Shown in pieces: positions 1-10,654 of a stretch of DNA of 64,000 nucleotides. The position numbers and the translations under genes were made by a program. Numbering within the stretch: position 1 is the first letter of the stretch; every line of letters begins with the position of its first letter. Below the pieces are notes generated by a model. It did no database searches. It was not told the DNA's origin and saw only the letters and a program-made list of their open reading frames with translations. Source of the stretch: Pyropia yezoensis. Its lineage: Eukaryota > Rhodophyta > Bangiophyceae > Bangiales > Bangiaceae. The stretch spans positions 42,732,878-42,796,877 of the forward strand of contig CM020618.1 of assembly GCA_009829735.1 (NCBI GenBank). The letters run 5' to 3'.

Positions 1-686
1 AGGATCTTTTGTTGAACTCTCACAGAATCTGAACAGAGCGGGCAGATCGTTGCACGGGCTTGCTCCATATGAAGATTATTTGCTCGACCAATCAGCGCAA
101 TCCGCCACCACCACTTGGCGCCCAATGAATGAACTGGTGGCTACCGTCGCTGCGGTGGAGACCGCACGCCATTGGATGCGTGTGGAGCACGAACCGGGCT
201 TGCCACACATTGCCCTCTCCACCCACCGCCTTGCCTCCACCTCACCCCCCCCTCCACGCCTCGCTCGCACTCTCCTCCAATCCCTCCAAGCGCTCTCCCG
301 GACTGCCCCTTCTCCTACCGTGTCGTGTCCCATTCCTTTCCTGCTCCCCCCCCACCCCCCCCCGTCTCCACCCCCCGCGCCCCCCTTCTCTCGATCTCCT
401 CTCCCACTTCCCCGCGCTTATGCCCCCCCCCCCAGCCCCCCCCGTCTCCACCCCTCGCGCCCCCCCCGCTTCCCTCCATCTTCGTTCCCGCTTCCCCGCA
501 GCCACGCTCTTCCTTTTCCGCTTGCTCTTCTTGTCCACCACTCAGGTATGTGCGGAGGATGCCATGGGTGGTGCATGTGGAGAATCGGCTGGACGAAGCT
601 GCTCTGGTGATGTACGTGTGTGTGTGCGCGGGGGGCTGCTCGCGCGGTGGTACGAGAGGGCGTGTGGGGGGGTGGCAGTTGCCGTG
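1..686. other. Unassigned flank, pyrimidine-rich
   Basis: The first ~240 bases hold CCAAT-like boxes (a CCAATCAGCG near 88 and ATTGG near 172). From 240 to 500 the top strand is almost pure C/T with runs of C. Open frames here are low-complexity Pro/Ser/Arg and overlap in all frames, so I do not call a gene. It may be the promoter and 5' leader of a host gene cut by the B1 insertion at 687; this is inference. Confidence 0.3.
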
Positions 687-878
687 TGTAGCACAATAGG
701 TATCCGCTGCACGTCCACTCTCAGGGAACAATCACCAAGGGAGATCGGCACCAACGTCACCGGGAGGCCAAGGTTGCTGTCCTTGGAGCGCAAGCCACGG
801 GACCAAGATGGGAGCCCAAATCGGAGGTGCTTGTTGTTCTACCTTGGCCGGCGGTGGATTCGCTGCCGGCCCCCTCGT

Positions 879-884
879 TATAAA
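879..884 (+). promoter_or_regulatory. TATA-like box facing the antisense ORF B
   Basis: TATAAA on the plus strand inside the LTR, about 760 bases upstream of ORF B and pointing at it. The same box is kept in LTR B2. The role is inferred from position only. Confidence 0.35.
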
Positions 885-946
885 CCCTCGCAGACACTAC
901 TAACTACCCTCCACCCCAAGATGCAAGTCCCTCTGGTCATACGTAA

Positions 947-953
947 CTTATAG
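947..953 (-). promoter_or_regulatory. TATA-like box in the pol direction
   Basis: CTATAAG read on the minus strand, about 95 bases into the LTR in the sense direction of the element. With the plus-strand box at 879 it suggests a two-way LTR promoter. Weak evidence. Confidence 0.25.
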
Positions 954-1048
954 ATACCGTGACCAGCTCGGACTCTCAAATTGAAAGTTAAGGATTAGAA
1001 GTAGCCCCCCTAATATTGGGTCACAATACGGCCAACCATATTGCTACA

Positions 1049-1062
1049 TATCCCCCCCTTAG
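1049..1062 (-). promoter_or_regulatory. Polypurine tract of element B1
   Basis: Minus strand reads CTAAGGGGGGGATA immediately before the 3' LTR. A polypurine tract here primes plus-strand DNA synthesis in LTR elements, and its place proves the element reads on the minus strand, so ORF B is antisense to pol. Confidence 0.8.
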
Positions 1063-1640
1063 ATTCGGCCCGTCCTCGGGTCGAGTTGCATTCGGGTTAC
1101 CGAATGTAAGTGGGTCGCGTGACCGTTTACCAGTCGGGTGGGGCTTTCCGCCCTGTCGCGACAGACACCCCTTTTCGAGGTTGTCTGAGGGGGGTGCCCC
1201 CCTTTGTGTGGTACACACACGATCCGTTTTCCGGACCGTTGAATTCCCGATGCGGGTTTTTGTTCACGACCCCCCTTTCCGAGGGGTGGTGCAAGCGGAT
1301 CCGCCACCAGGCGTCTGGTGGTAGGGGGGGGGGGCCTCTTGCGGGACGATTGAGTCGGGGGCGGGGGCGGCCCGCGTTGCGTGAGGGCGGTTGGGGGTGA
1401 CCCCCCTTGATTACCCCGTGTAGGGGGGGGCGTGGCCCCGATCCAGGTGCCTGGGTGGAGCGCCCTCGTAGCTCGGCTGGCGCGGGTCGTCCCGCGCTGC
1501 CGTATCGCTCGTCCTGAGCTGTGTGGTTATAAGCGCAGGTGCCCGCGCTTCCCTGGCTCGTCCGCGCGAGCGTTCCTCGTACTGGGTCGAGCCGGCTGCG
1601 GCTCTTCGGCACGGGGCGCCCCTGCTACCCCGGCTCCATT

Positions 1641-4013
1641 ATGTCTGACCCCCAGGTACCCGGGGACGAGGATGACCTCCTGCTTGAGGAGGAGGAGGAG
1701 GTGATCGTGGACGACGTTCCCGTCTCCGCCACCGCTGCCAAGTGCTTCTTGTCGAGCTCGTCGGAGGACGAAGGCGACCGGGTAACCGTCCGTGTGGCCC
1801 CGGAAGGCGCGCCGGGCGGATTGTCGTCCGTGTGCAGCGGCACGACGGCTCCGTCGGGTGGCGGTCAACCGCGTGTCGCGGCTGCTCCTACTACTACTTC
1901 TCCGGCGACCCGGATGGCTCCTGCCGCCGGTGCCGGCGCGTCCCTACCTCAAGACGGCGCCGCCGGTGTGTCGGACGGTCGTGGCGGCACCCCGGCCGGT
2001 ACGGCGGGTCAAGGCGGCGCGGGTGCCCGCCCGGTTGGTGGTGTGTCCGTGGCGGCGGGTACCGGGTCTACCCCTGCCGCCCCCGTGGTGCCCACGTCGG
2101 GCCCGGGTGCCGGTGATGCTCTGCCCGCGGTGCCGCGGGCGATTGGTGGTCAAGAAGTGTCTTCTCCGATGGCGGTGGACTCCGGGAGCTACTCCGGGCG
2201 GGCGCCTGCCCTTCTTCTTCCTCCTCGGCCCCGGGCGCCTACGGCACCGGCCCATCTGCCGGTGGGGCTCCCCCCGGCTCCCTCGATTCTTTCTGGTCCT
2301 GCCCGGGTTGCCCCATTGGCTGGCGGCGTCGCCTTGGCGGCGAGTCAACCCGCCATGTCGATGTCTGACTTGGTGGCCCGGGTTCGAGTCCTGACTGTGC
2401 AGGAGTCCATGGACTCCGCTGGGCGGATGCGGGTGGTCTTCTACCAGCCGCGTCACCCTGGAGAGTCCTCCCGGCGCGTCAAGGTGGACCCGAGTTGGGA
2501 GCGGGAGTTGGTGCGGCTGGTCAACCAGCCGAACGCGGTCCGGGTGGAACATCATTGGATCCTAAGTCAGCCGGACGACCGGCATGCGCAGCTCTGGCGC
2601 ACCCGGGTGGGGCGGGGTGACGTCTACCTCGACTCCGCCTTCGGGATATGCGACTTGGTTGCCCCCGCGTTGCCGCGGGAGGTTGACTACCCGGCTAGTG
2701 CTGGGGGGGTTGCGGCGGCGACAAAGCCGGTGGCGTTTGGGGAGACGGGGGGTGATACCGGCCGGTATCCCGGGTTCGAGTACTTTCTGGGGGTTTTCCC
2801 GTACCTGACGTTGACGGCTCCGTAACCGCCCATGGCGGGGTTGAAGTCGGCGTCGAGCTGGCGACGCAACCATGGTGTCATGGCGGATGCGTTCCGCACC
2901 GATATAACGTGTGCGTTGCAGACCGGTAACGGTCGTGCGCCGGTGTACACTCCCGTGCGCCCGCCTCTGTGGCAGCAGGGGTGGGAACCCGCCCCTGCTT
3001 TCCGGTTTGACACCGGCTCCTGTCTCCGATCCTTCGGGAGTGTGTTGGCCTCCCGGCCAGTCCACCCGTTACAGGGGACCTTCACCCTTGGGGTTACCCT
3101 CGGGCAGGCTTCCTCCTTCTTGCTGTCCGTCCGCCGGCAGGGGCGCCTGTTTCATCTTCCGACGGGTGTCCGTCGGCACATCGGGCAGCTCAGCGTGGAC
3201 ATGATAGCTGCCAAGACTGGGTTGGCCCGGGAGTTCGAGACGCTGCTGGCTGTTCACGATGCCGTGAACTGGGCTGGGGTGTTCGCCCTTCCCCCGTACC
3301 GGGACCCGCAGGCTGGGGCTTCCCCCCTGCCTCGTCACTCGTTTCGTATCCGGCCTACTCAGCCGGGTGAGCCCAATTGCCGTGGGTGGGCGTCCGCCGA
3401 GGCTGCTCCTGACCTGGGTATTCCCATGGTTATCCATGACCCTCTTCAGATCCTCGCCCCGTGGTTCGGTAACCCGGTACCGATGGCGGTTGGCCGTCGA
3501 TCCCGAGAGTTGGTCTCTGCAGGTGGGGAGCGTGAGGTGTCCCGTCGTCGGGCGGAGCCCCGCCGGGTATACGGTGGAGCCCCTTCAGTGGGGTCCTACC
3601 GGGCCTCATATCAGGCGCCACCGGCTCCGGTGGTTGCCGTGTCGGCTCCGGTTGCTCCTCTGGCTGCGCCAGTATCACCTTCCGTCCCTGTCATGCGTGA
3701 CGGGGGTCCCCGTCTATGGTATGAGGGCGTTGACGCCCTTATTGCCCGCGAGATGCGGGAGGGTCTCTCTGTTAGCTGCGGGGATATCCCCCCAGGTGCT
3801 GCGCTGGTCGGTTCCGCGCGTTGCTTCGGTGGCGTGTTGGACCGCCTCCAGACAGCTCTGGATGACGTGGAGGCTGGTCGCTGCACCCTCGTCCAGCTAT
3901 GCGCCGAGGTAACTCGGGCAGTTGACCGTCGTGAGATCGCCGACCGGTGGAGCATGGAGGTGTACGCGTTTACGCGTGAGTGGCCTCCCTTGGGCAGTGG
4001 GTCTCCCCACTGA
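1641..4013 (+). pseudogene. Antisense accessory ORF B (copy B1), one nonsense codon
   Basis: About 790 codons on the strand opposite to pol, between the chromodomain end of pol and the 3' LTR. The start MSDPQVPGDED matches the start of copy B2 (23248). The N-terminus is very acidic, followed by a ~230-residue Gly/Ala/Pro/Thr linker, a compact domain with a VRVEHHWILSQPDDRH core that differs little between copies, and a C-terminal domain beginning MAGLKSASSWRRNHGV. A TAA at 2823-2825 splits the frame; B2 has TAC there, so it is a point mutation. I recognise no family. It has no zinc knuckle, protease, RT or transmembrane segment, so it is neither a second gag nor an env. Antisense extra ORFs before the 3' LTR are known in some plant Ty3/gypsy elements such as Grande and RIRE2; a relationship to those is not shown here. 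Confidence 0.7.
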
Positions 4014-4464
4014 GGAAAGCTATTTGTTGTGAGGGAGAGGGACCCGGTGACCCTTATGGTGGCCGGGTAGTCGTGAGTATAAACTCATCCCCCGCTGGGG
4101 CGTTTGCATGATACCAATGCCTGCCATTCGGGAGTACCCCGTCTGACTGAGCCGTGGCCTGCCTCGGTTCTTTCTCGCGCTCCCCAACCCATCCTGGTTG
4201 GTTAATACTCATGAAGGTCAACCTTCCTTGGTCCGTCACTTGCCCCATGGATGAAGGTTTACATTGGTGTATGCCTCAGGTTACTTTGAAATTATCGGAG
4301 TTAGTCCCCTCCTTCAGGTAAACTTGTAACAGTCATTAGCTTACTTACTTTGCCTAAGTCTGCTCCAACTTAGTGAACCTAAGTCTTGCCGAATCCATGT
4401 GACACCCTACTTAGTAGGTATGAGCCTCACTCCCCAACAGCCGAAGTCGGTGTCGGTTGGGTTG
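4014..4464. other. Convergent spacer between ORF B and pol (B1)
   Basis: Non-coding and clearly more AT-rich than its surroundings. ORF B and pol end toward each other here. It holds CTTAG/CTAAG inverted fragments near 4350-4420 that resemble the palindrome array at 20396-20495 of B2. It could carry both 3' ends. Confidence 0.5.
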
Positions 4465-7400
4465 TTACAGTGGGCGTCGTCGCCTCATGTAAGGCATGAG
4501 AACTTGGCGGGGTATATTTGCCGCCTGTTCCCAGGTGGGTGAGTCGTATCCGACCCACATCACCTTGACGTACCAGGGTCCTGGTAGGTCCGGGTCGGTG
4601 TGTCGGACCACGCTCTCTACTTGGTATGGGATCCCATCCGGTCCTACCGGGTCATCCGACCGGTGCGTTGTAAGAGCTTCATGTAGCAACCCAGCCGGTA
4701 CCGGCTGATGCTGTTCTGGCTTCGGAGCAGGTGTCACATCATTGAGGTTGATGCGTTGTATCTCCGTATCGGAGTGCAGGATGACAGAGTGATCATCTCT
4801 GTGTAAGATCTGGTACTGTCCCTTGACCGGTTGCATAAGCTTGTTCCCTCGGAACTTCTGGTGTCTGGTATAGACCCAGTCACCTGTTACCAGGGTTGCG
4901 TTGCGTACCCGTAGCTGGGCGTCAAAGTTCTTCTTGTATCGAAGTTGTGTACGGTCAAGGGCACCCTTGAGCTTGGGTATCATCCACGACAGCTTGGCCA
5001 ACCAAGCTAAGTGTATTCGTTCGGCCGGTCGGCCCTTCGGTATGTCAAACCGAGTGCATCTGCCCGGTGGCAGCGTCAGGTTACCAACGCCCATCGGCAT
5101 GACTCATTCCAGTGGGGCAATGCTGGTACTTCGGTGGGGCCTGGCATTGTATGCCAGGGTCAAGACGGACAGAAGCCTGTCCCACGTCTTCGTGTGCTCT
5201 GCCACATAGCATTGGAGCATCTTGACGATGGTGCGGTTGAGCCGCTCCACCTGCCCGTTGGATTGCGGGTGGTAGTCTGATGCCCACCGGGGTTCGATAC
5301 CGAACATGCCGAGGACCTTAGTGCAGAATGCTGACGTAAGGTTTGCTCCGTTATCGGAGAGGAGTTGCTTCATTACTCCGTAAGCACTGATCCAGTGGTC
5401 AACCACTGCATTCATGATGGTGTAGGCCGTATCGTTCGGGATTGCTGCTGCCCGGGACAGCTTAGTAAAGCGATCCGAAATGACCAGGATGTACCTGTTC
5501 CCTTCTTCCGCTACCGGAAGTGGCCCGAGTATGTCGATAGCGACTTGCTCGTTGGGCCCATCCGGGGGGAACAGCTTCATAGCGGATGTCCGCCTATGAA
5601 GACTCATACGATTCCGTGCACACGGGTGGCATCATCGCACGTGGTCGATTACGTCGACGGCCATTGCTGGCCAGTAGAGGAACCTTCGCATTGCTGCGAA
5701 CATGCGCGAACCCCCCGGGTGTCCGGCTGTGGGGTTCTCGTGTTCTCGTTCCATGACGGTATGCCGTAAGGACACGGGAACCACGACCTGATGCCGTCCA
5801 TCGGCGGGTGCCCGCCGGTATATGAGTCCGTCCTCGTTCTCGGAGAAGATGCCGGCCGTGCCGGCCAGGAGGTTAGCACGATGTCGTTTACAGTCATCGT
5901 CATTGGCCTGTGCCTCGCGGAAGTCCGCGAGGGTCAATGGGCACGCAAGGTGTGCCATGGTATGGTCAACCATACCTTGCGTGGCATTACCCACCATGCA
6001 AACCGGTACAACCGGGATGTCCTCGTCCACTTGTCGGGTATCCCCGCTCGGTGTGTCGAGTCGCGACAGCGCGTCTCCCAGATGATGGGCAGAGCCGGCC
6101 TTATATATGGTCCGGTAGTCGTGCTCGGCCATTTTCAGCCTCGACCGGGCTAGCCGTCCATGGCTGTCGGAATCCTTGTCACCAAGGTTGAGAAGCCATC
6201 GTAAAGGTTCGTGGTCGGACCTCACGATGAACCTGGAACCTTCTAGGTATGGCCGGAGCAGTTGCACTGCCCATATGACTCCGAGGCACTCGCGCTCGGT
6301 GTCACTATAGTTACGCTCAGCCGGGTTGAGTGTCCGGCTGGAGTACCCTACCGGATGTAGGTCCGGGATAGCTTTATCGGTACCGATGATTGTGTCTCCC
6401 TGTAACAGGGTGCATCCCACTTGGGTATCGCAGGCATCGACTTCGATGGCAAAGGCCCCGCGTCTGTGCGGCAACGCAATCACGGGTGGGGCTAGCAGAG
6501 CTTGCTTGAGCAGCTCGAATGCCTCTCCCTCGCTGGGCGAGGGAGGTAGGAGTACCTTTGGCAAGGCGCTGCTCGTCAGAACCTTTCACGCTTTGGCTAT
6601 ACGAGCGAAGTCCTTGACGAACCGTCGGTATACGTTGCACATCCCCAGGAAGCTTTTCAGCTTTGTCTGGGTGGTTGGGTATCGCGCATCCCGGAGTTCC
6701 CGGGTATAAGCTTCGAGCACTCCCAGTTTACCTGGTGTGATCTGGTGACCCAGATACTCGACTGTCTGCTGCAAGAAGGCGCACTTCTTGAGGCGCAGGG
6801 TTACCCCGGCGTTCCGCAAGAGGGTGAGTACCTCGTCGACATGTTGGACATGGTCATCCATGTTACGCGAGAAGACGATGACATCGTCCAGGTATACCAG
6901 GCAGTTACGCCGCTTCACTCCCGACAGTACAATGTCGATGGCCCGCTGGAATGTGGCGGGGGCGTTGGACAATCCGAAGGGCATCCTTAGGAACTCGTAC
7001 ACGCCACTGTGACAGACGAACGCCGTCTTGGGGATATCCTCCTCCGCAACTGTGATCTGCCAGTACCCGGCATTGCAGTCGATAGTGGTAAACACTGTGG
7101 CTTCCCCCCGCGAGTCGATGCACTCGTCCATCCTTGGTAAAGGGTATGAGTCTTTCTTGGTAACCAAGTTGAGGCGTCGATAATCGATGCAAAACCGAGG
7201 GGTTTGATCCTTCTTCGGTACGATAACGACTGGGGCGCCCCACTCCGACATCGAAGGTCGGATCACCTTAGCTTCACTCTTCCTCTTCAGTTTTCCATCA
7301 ACGATCTCTCGTTGCATAGGTCCCGCGCGATGCGGTTGCGACCGCGCTGGTCGAGCACCTGGTACCAGGTCTATACGGTGTTGGGTTGCCCCAATGGTAC

Positions 7401-7793
7401 CCAGCGCCCCGCCGGTCCACATGACGTCATGCTTTCTTAGCATTCATCGTACCCCTTCAGCTACCGAAGGGGGGAGGTGGTCGAGGTCAGCCTCGGCCAG
7501 TGCCTTCAAGGCTTCTTGGTCCTTTGGCGCAATGTCCGCCGGAGCTGTTGATGGGTTAGGTTTCCCGTCATCGGGTTCCTGCAGCTCGGTGGTCTCGGCG
7601 ACTGCCAGTGCCTCAAGTGGTTCCACTTGACCATCCTTGTCAGGGGTAAGGATATCTCCTTCGTAGAGCTCGGCAATCCAGAGAATAGTTCCTTTCGGAA
7701 GGGTGACTGCCTTACGGCGATAGTTCGCCATCACGAGCAGTGATGACCCCCCCGCTGGGAGGTCTACGAAACCGTTGGCCATGGTCAACTCAT
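4465..7793 (-). pseudogene. pol: Pol of element B1: RT, RNase H, integrase, chromodomain; four in-frame TGA
   Basis: One reading frame runs the whole way. From the N-terminal side: a protease-RT linker (7793-7447), RT (7443-6589) with the YLDDVIVFS catalytic motif, RNase H (about 6564-6000, SDHEPLRWLL motif), integrase (zinc-finger CHPC near 5620, DILGPLP, SDNGANL and NGQVERLNRT around the three acidic residues), and a chromodomain-like end (VKVMWVGYDSPTWE). The frame is broken only by stops at 7444-7446, 6586-6588, 5632-5634 and 5104-5106, all TGA and all where arginine would fit, as expected from CGA to TGA change. No frameshift is visible in ~3.3 kb. The first part is cut by A1 at 7793. 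The copy is dead as it stands. Confidence 0.9.
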
Positions 7794-8262
7794 TGTGGCA
7801 AAAACCATTTGCACACACGACACCCAAGTTGGGGCGGTGTACAAGGTCTGCCTCCCGTGTCGGGGGAACCGGAAGAAGTGCAAGTCGCACACACTCTGTC
7901 CCTGTTGTGGGGCAAACCCCCGACTGACAAACAAGAGGATGGTGTGTGGTCCAACAGTTTCTTGGTCGGGACGGGGACGCAGGGCCAAGCCCCGCTGTCC
8001 CTCCCCTTATCCCCCCAGGGTCCCCTCAGAATCTCGCTACTCAGAATCTCCCACCCCAGCACCTGCCCACCGGGCCACACGAAAATTCAAGACGATAAAT
8101 GCAGAAAACCCTCAAATCCAAGTTGGATTTACTACTAAGCTCACTATCCCAAACTTAGGGAATACGGACCCAAATGCAGGGGGAGGAACGGATCAGGCTA
8201 GTGGCCTGCCGCCCCTTGCATGGCACGTGTTGCCCCCGTACCTGGGGGTCAATACTGCCACA
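7794..8262 (-). repeat. 3' LTR of element A1
   Basis: 469 bp with inverted ends TGTGGCA and TGCCACA, matching 16700-17168 and, reversed, 26377-26845, all three exactly the same length. A polypurine tract follows directly. Two copies of the CAAGTTG motif lie inside (7825-7831 and 8119-8125). Confidence 0.93.
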
Positions 8263-8275
8263 CTCCCCTCTCCTC
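8263..8275 (-). promoter_or_regulatory. Polypurine tract of element A1
   Basis: The minus strand reads GAGGAGAGGGGAG directly before the 3' LTR; the same tract precedes the A3 LTR at 26364-26376. It fixes the minus strand as the sense strand, so ORF A is antisense. Confidence 0.8.
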
Positions 8276-8600
8276 AGTTCCGACCGACCCAGTCGGCCCT
8301 GTGAGGGGACGCGTAAACGCACGTCTCGGCGTTGGGGGCGCGACTTGCTGTCCCCCCTCGAGTACGTAACGCGGATGTGGAGGCGGTCACGTTGACCGCC
8401 CCTCTCCTCAAGCTTGCCCACTCGGCAGCTTGCTCTCCCCGGTTCTCACTTCACCATCACCACCACCTCCCCTTCACCTTCCACTGGGCCGCCCTACGCT
8501 GGGGAGGCCACCCGTCTACCCACGATCCGAGTCCCCCTCAACTCGAGGCGGGTCTCGTGCCGCTGTAGCCAGGGTGTCTCTCCCTAACTTGGGGAGAGCC

Positions 8601-10543
8601 ATGGCGACCCCGAAAGTGGAGACGGACTCTCTAGATGAGCGTATGGAAGACACCACCTACGGTGCAGCACCCGCCGGGACTTCCGGCGGGGGCTCCGCGA
8701 TCGCTCCGGGGATGGGACTCCCGCGTCACCCGGCTTTGGGTTGACGGCAGGATCTCCCCCTGAGGCGGGACACGTTGTCCCGCGTGAGGCCTTGGGGCGG
8801 TGGTTTTACCCCGGTTGGCCTCTATATGAGGAGGGGCTGACTGTTCTTCGCTGTGGCCGACTTGGCGCAGCGATGCGTCGGGTATGGGACCGCCTACGGG
8901 AGAAGTATCCCCGTAGGGTCGGGTTCCCTGCCGGCTTCAGGACGGACCAGTTTGCCTTCCTGGACGACAAAGAGGTCGAAGACGTACAGCGGGCCAAGGC
9001 CATGGTGGACCGCGGGGGAACTATCCTGGGTCCCGGCGACGTGCCGACCTTTACCTGGGACGCGGTGGCAACTCGCCCACCGTACCTTCACGAGGCCGAT
9101 CCGCACACTCATCACTTTGATGTGCGGATGGAGAAGGACTTCCGGCGAGGTCCCTACTTGGTGACCTCGGCTCAACTTGAGTTTCCGCAGCAGTCAGCTG
9201 CTAGTAAGGAGCAGTACTATCCGAAGAAGCCCGAGTGGTGGCCTCAAGTTGAGGTCCCCTATGGGTTCCCGGCGTTGTTGCCACGGTTGCTTGACCACTT
9301 CGGCTCCGCCATGTTGACGGCTAGCCCTGATCACCTGGTGTGGGCCATGTTGGCCACCCAGTGGCACCTCGAGGTCATGTCGACCTGCGTGTCCTGTGTT
9401 CAGCGGCGGGGGATGCTCTGGCATCTTCCCCTCCGGCTTATCCAAGGTTTGGAACAGCTCACCCCTCAGCTAGTTGCTGAGGGGTGCTCATCAGGACAAC
9501 TCACTCTACTTGAGGAGATGCTCCGCCTTCACAAGTTTATCGAGTGGGAGAGCATCGAGCACAAGTTGCGCCGCCCCACCCGCGGGCCCAAGGACGATGG
9601 CGCACTTCGCCAGTTCGTGTGGGTCACTCGTGAACTTCACGACGGCCGTGTGGTCCTACAAGAGGGGTTGGGCATCGGGGACTACCCGTATGCCCCGGGG
9701 GTGGATCGCCACACTGCGCCACCCCCGGACAGGGCCATAGTTATGGCCGTGCCCTCACATGATGACCATATGACTCAACCCACTGCAGGGGCCCCAAGTC
9801 GGGGTCGCAGTTACACCCGGGTCCCGCCACCTCGGCGTGCCCCTCCGCTCCCTCCTGTCCCCTACCAGCCGCACGGGGACATCCCGATTAGCGTGGCCGT
9901 TGAGTCTTCCACCCCGGTGTCCCCCAACTTGGGGGCCACCCTCCTGACGGTATACCCCAAGTTGGTCTTGCCGCCCACGCCTCTAACCTCAGAGATGATG
10001 ATCACCACGTTGGTGCGCACCATTTCCTGGTTGGCCGCGTCGACCGCAACCCTACAGAGTTCCGAGACTCCTCAACTTGGGGAGCGCGTTCGTACCGCAG
10101 TGGCGACCGCGAGTTGCGAGTCGGTGGCTGAGTTTATGACGGCCGAGTTGGCTCGCATTGGGGCTATTATGCCCCAGCCAGCCCCACTTGGGCGTGGCAA
10201 TCGTCGTGCGAGCCGGGCATACTCGCCTCCTCGCCGTCGTCGCCGACGCTCGCGGCGCTCTCCCTCCGTGTCGGAAGACGAGTCGTCTTACTCCGTCTCG
10301 GAGTCCTCGATTCCGTCAGAGTCGGAGTCGGTCCGGCGTCTGCGTCGCCAACTTGCGCGCAAGACTAAGCAGAAGAGCAGCCGCGGTCGTCGCCACTTGC
10401 GCGACCGTGAGGGGCGCGACGGTTCCGACTTGGAGCCGCCGGCCCCGCCGCCTGGTGGGGAACGTTATCGGCGGGGGTCTCGCCGCTCGCCTCAACGTGA
10501 GGGCCAGGGCCGTGGGGTTGGAGAGTCTAGCATGCATGCCTAG
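8601..10543 (+). pseudogene. Antisense accessory ORF A (copy A1), one frameshift
   Basis: About 647 codons opposite in direction to pol. I start at ATG 8601 (MATPKVETD), which is also present in A3; a perfect 7-bp hairpin (8578-8598) ends two bases before it. A single G is missing in a G run near 8715 compared with A3, shifting into the frame that stays open from ~8741 to 10543. The body (PREALGRWFYPGWPLYEEG onward) is rich in Trp, Tyr and His and looks globular. The C-terminal ~150 residues are basic and Arg/Ser-rich (SPPRRRRRRSRRSPS), like nucleic-acid-binding or RS-type tails. No known family is recognised and there is no similarity to ORF B beyond layout. Function unknown. Confidence 0.7.
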
Positions 10544-10654
10544 TTGGCAGCTGCCTTTGTTGTGAGAGTGTGAGGATTAGGGCTGTAGTTAAAAGCCACT
10601 CTGCGTACCACTTCGACTTGAAGCACTCTCTTGGCACTGTTACTCGGCCTTCCC

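Larger units (their letters stand above)
687..1048 (-). repeat. 3' LTR of element B1
   Basis: The ends were set by comparison with the copy at 23834-24196: similarity starts at TGTAGCACAATAGG and ends at ATATTGCTACA, giving TGTAGCA/TGCTACA inverted ends, the usual TG...CA form. Outside 687 the two copies differ. The polypurine tract directly beyond 1048 shows that this is the 3' LTR of an element read on the minus strand. The flanking five bases (CCGTG) cannot be tested as a target duplication because the 5' end is lost. Confidence 0.85.
687..7793 (-). mobile_element. Ty3/gypsy chromovirus B1, 5' part missing
   Basis: This is a family-B element whose sense strand is minus. Reading 3' to 5' of the element it has a 3' LTR (687-1048), a polypurine tract, an antisense ORF on the plus strand (1641-4013), a convergent spacer, and a pol gene on the minus strand (4465-7793) with chromodomain, integrase, RNase H and RT. 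It stops abruptly at 7793, where the LTR of element A1 begins, so the protease N-terminus, gag and 5' LTR are missing. They do not reappear after A1. The second copy B2 (20396-24196, opposite orientation) confirms the LTR ends and the antisense ORF. Confidence 0.85.

Noticed and set aside
129..953. A 274-codon plus-strand ORF across the left edge of LTR B1
   Set aside because: It crosses the LTR boundary, its first part is Pro/Ser low complexity and its end is LTR sequence also seen at the end of ORF A3.
4465..7793. TGA recoding (selenocysteine or reassigned codon) in B1 pol
   Set aside because: Host genes here read normally and use TGA as a stop (ORF B, RPA43 neighbours). No selenoprotein context exists; CGA to TGA decay explains all four sites.
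8601..10543. ORF A or ORF B as an envelope gene
   Set aside because: Both are on the strand opposite to gag-pol and lack signal peptides and transmembrane segments.
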